DNA of 47,368 bases. Origin: a bacterium. Its GTDB lineage: Bacteria > Patescibacteriota > Saccharimonadia > Saccharimonadales > Saccharimonadaceae. This document shows positions 46,229 through 47,368 of this stretch, piece by piece. The notes under the pieces were generated by a model. That model ran no database searches, was not told where the DNA came from, and was given only the letters and a program-made list of their open reading frames with translations. Location of the stretch: positions 1-47,368 of the forward strand of contig JAUIHN010000001.1 in the NCBI GenBank assembly GCA_030432305.1, read 5' to 3'. Made by a program: the position numbers and the translations under genes. Each line of letters begins with the position of its first letter. The first letter of the stretch is position 1.

Positions 46229-47173
46229 ATGCGAGTTTTTGTTCAAATCCCCTGCCTCAATGAAGAAGAAACCCTACCTTTAGTCCTCAAATCTATTCCA
46301 AAGAAAATTAAGGGCGTCGACGAGCTTATCGTCCTCGTTATCGATGACGGCTCGAGCGACAACACCGTAGGCGTCGCGAAGAAGCACGGAGTAAAACACT
46401 TCGTCCGCCACACGCGCAACATGGGTCTAGCACGATCGTTTCGAGACGGCGTGGACTATGCACTAGCTCACGGTGCGGATATCGTCGTCAATACCGACGG
46501 TGATAATCAATATCCGCAGGCTCGTATCGCAGATTTAGTACAACCGATCATCGCCGGCGAGGCTGATATCGTGATAGGCGATCGCCAGACTGCTAATATT
46601 GCTCATTTCTCACCATTCAAGCGGCTGATGCAGCGATTCGGGAGCTGGGTTGTCAATCAAGCCGCCGGCACCGAACTCCCCGACGCCGCCAGTGGTTTTC
46701 GTGCCTACTCGAGAAAATCTCTCATGATGCTGAATATCGTGACGCAGTTTAGTTACTGCATGGAAACTATTATTCAGGCTGGCAATAAACGGCTCAAGAT
46801 AGCCAGTATCCCTATCGAAACCAACGCCAAAACCCGTGAATCACGCCTATTTAAAAATATATGGCAGCACATATTCGCTTCTGGAAAAGCGATCATTCGC
46901 AGCTACATCATGTATCGTCCTTATGTGGTATTCATCACGCTTGGCCTTATTTTGCTCGGTGCAGCGGCAATTCCAGCCATCAGGTTCCTGGTGTCATTCG
47001 TGGAAGGAGAAGGCGAAGGGCATATCCAGTCACTGATATTTGCCAGCGCTATGCTGGTTGGGTCGCTGCTGTCTTTTGCCCTCGCCGTTATCTCCGACTT
47101 GCAGCGCACAAATCGAATACTGCTCGAGGACCAGCTTGAGCGCACCAAGCACATACAATTCCCTAAATCTTAG
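46229..47173 (+). CDS. Family 2 glycosyltransferase with C-terminal TM segments
   Basis: 314 residues from the Met at 46229. GT-A domain: VQIPCLNEEETLP (5-17), VIDDGSSDNTVG near 43, the metal-binding NTDGDNQYP near 89 (a DxD variant), and GFRAYSRKSL near 158. Two C-terminal TM helices (about 230-255 and 268-288) make it like the DPM1/GtrB/ArnC polyprenyl-phosphate glycosyltransferases, which transfer a sugar to undecaprenyl phosphate. Its neighbour on the minus strand is a YbhN/UPF0104-like protein, a frequent partner of such transferases. The two genes converge and overlap by three bases. Confidence 0.92.
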   Translation: MRVFVQIPCLNEEETLPLVLKSIPKKIKGVDELIVLVIDDGSSDNTVGVAKKHGVKHFVRHTRNMGLARSFRDGVDYALAHGADIVVNTDGDNQYPQARIADLVQPIIAGEADIVIGDRQTANIAHFSPFKRLMQRFGSWVVNQAAGTELPDAASGFRAYSRKSLMMLNIVTQFSYCMETIIQAGNKRLKIASIPIETNAKTRESRLFKNIWQHIFASGKAIIRSYIMYRPYVVFITLGLILLGAAAIPAIRFLVSFVEGEGEGHIQSLIFASAMLVGSLLSFALAVISDLQRTNRILLEDQLERTKHIQFPKS

Positions 47174-47368
47174 TTCTTTGACTTGAGGTGTATAAGAAAA
47201 ATAGCAACCGCCCCTAGTAGCATGTCGATGACAAATACCAAAATACGCCAGTAAATTATCGCTACACTACTAACCGAAAAGAACGCGTACACGACTTCCC
47301 TAATTCCAAGGCCGCCGGGCGCGAAGAAGGCCAGGATGCCAAGAGAAAAGGCGATGGTGTTGGCGGCC
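47170..47368 (-). CDS. YbhN/UPF0104 (LPG synthase TM-like) membrane protein, C-terminal fragment
   Basis: The last 65 codons of a gene that continues beyond the window. Two hydrophobic helices, with the family motif FFAPGGLGIREVV between them (the P-x-G-x-G-x-R-E motif of lysylphosphatidylglycerol synthase-like flippase domains), then IIYWRILVFVIDML and a basic end HLKSKN. Such proteins are thought to flip or transport lipid-linked substrates and are often encoded with GT2 enzymes, as here. Truncated at the window edge, not a pseudogene. Confidence 0.8.
   Translation of the reverse strand, partial: AANTIAFSLGILAFFAPGGLGIREVVYAFFSVSSVAIIYWRILVFVIDMLLGAVAIFLIHLKSKN

Noticed and set aside
1-47368. 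Recoded UGA (code 25, as in Gracilibacteria)
   Set aside because: TGA ends several intact genes (stops at 3280, 4195, 6077 and 9654) at the expected lengths, and glycines are encoded by GGN.
1-47368. CRISPR arrays, insertion sequences, prophage or toxin-antitoxin pairs
   Set aside because: I found no regularly spaced repeats, transposase or integrase motifs, or recognisable toxin-antitoxin pairs on either strand.

Overview
This window reads as a chromosomal segment of a small-genome bacterium of the Candidate Phyla Radiation (Patescibacteria), most likely Candidatus Saccharibacteria (TM7). The placement is inference from gene content: a short archaeal-type AspRS, a Fe-S-free MutY relative, many small secreted or one-pass membrane proteins without named homologues, a sortase with modular 'TGPNSEN' surface proteins, and few biosynthetic genes besides envelope polymers. 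TAA, TAG and TGA all end real genes, so the UGA-to-glycine code of Gracilibacteria is excluded. Genes are packed tightly on both strands. I see no transposase, integrase, prophage or CRISPR array.

Layout. 1-4600: a three-gene operon (six-TM protein, ATP-cone protein, flavoprotein without its redox cysteines), then a membrane protein, an APH-type kinase and a small hypothetical. 4600-6720: initiator tRNA and a truncated copy of it, ftsB/divIC, a CAT-anticodon tRNA, a hairpin-rich insert, and small proteins. 6800-13250: two small proteins, murC, a mazG operon, mutY-like, a YtxH pair, and aspS with a possible leader peptide. 13278-18900: CBS-domain membrane protein, a short unresolved transcription unit, YihY/BrkB, a Crp/Fnr regulator with a palindromic site, a response regulator and hybrid sensor kinase, GlsB/YeaQ and a PQ-loop protein. 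18967-26212: a RelA/SpoT-like protein with altered active sites, two Nudix proteins, an HD-CYTH fusion, purF and a PPC/DUF296 protein. 26438-31946: LysM-CHAP hydrolase, DedA protein, and a surface locus of three secreted repeat proteins plus a sortase. 32157-34320: small genes and a tRNA-Asn interrupted by a group I intron in the anticodon. 34325-47368: MscS, a LexA-type DNA-binding protein and an exopolysaccharide region (O-antigen ligase, polyprenyl glycosylphosphotransferase, SGNH hydrolase, GT4, YdcF, GlmS, ManC, GT2, a YbhN/UPF0104-like protein).

How the genes work together. Much of the window concerns the envelope: MurC, GlmS, FtsB-like, CHAP hydrolase, sortase substrates and capsule or exopolysaccharide genes. 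A second theme is Asn decoding: an archaeal-type AspRS that may charge both tRNA-Asp and tRNA-Asn, a possible Asn-rich leader peptide ahead of it, and an intron-split tRNA-Asn.

Expression signals show a strong pattern. At fifteen start codons a -10 hexamer, often extended as TGnTANNNT, lies only 6-8 bases upstream, which predicts leaderless mRNAs. The remaining genes mostly have good Shine-Dalgarno sequences.
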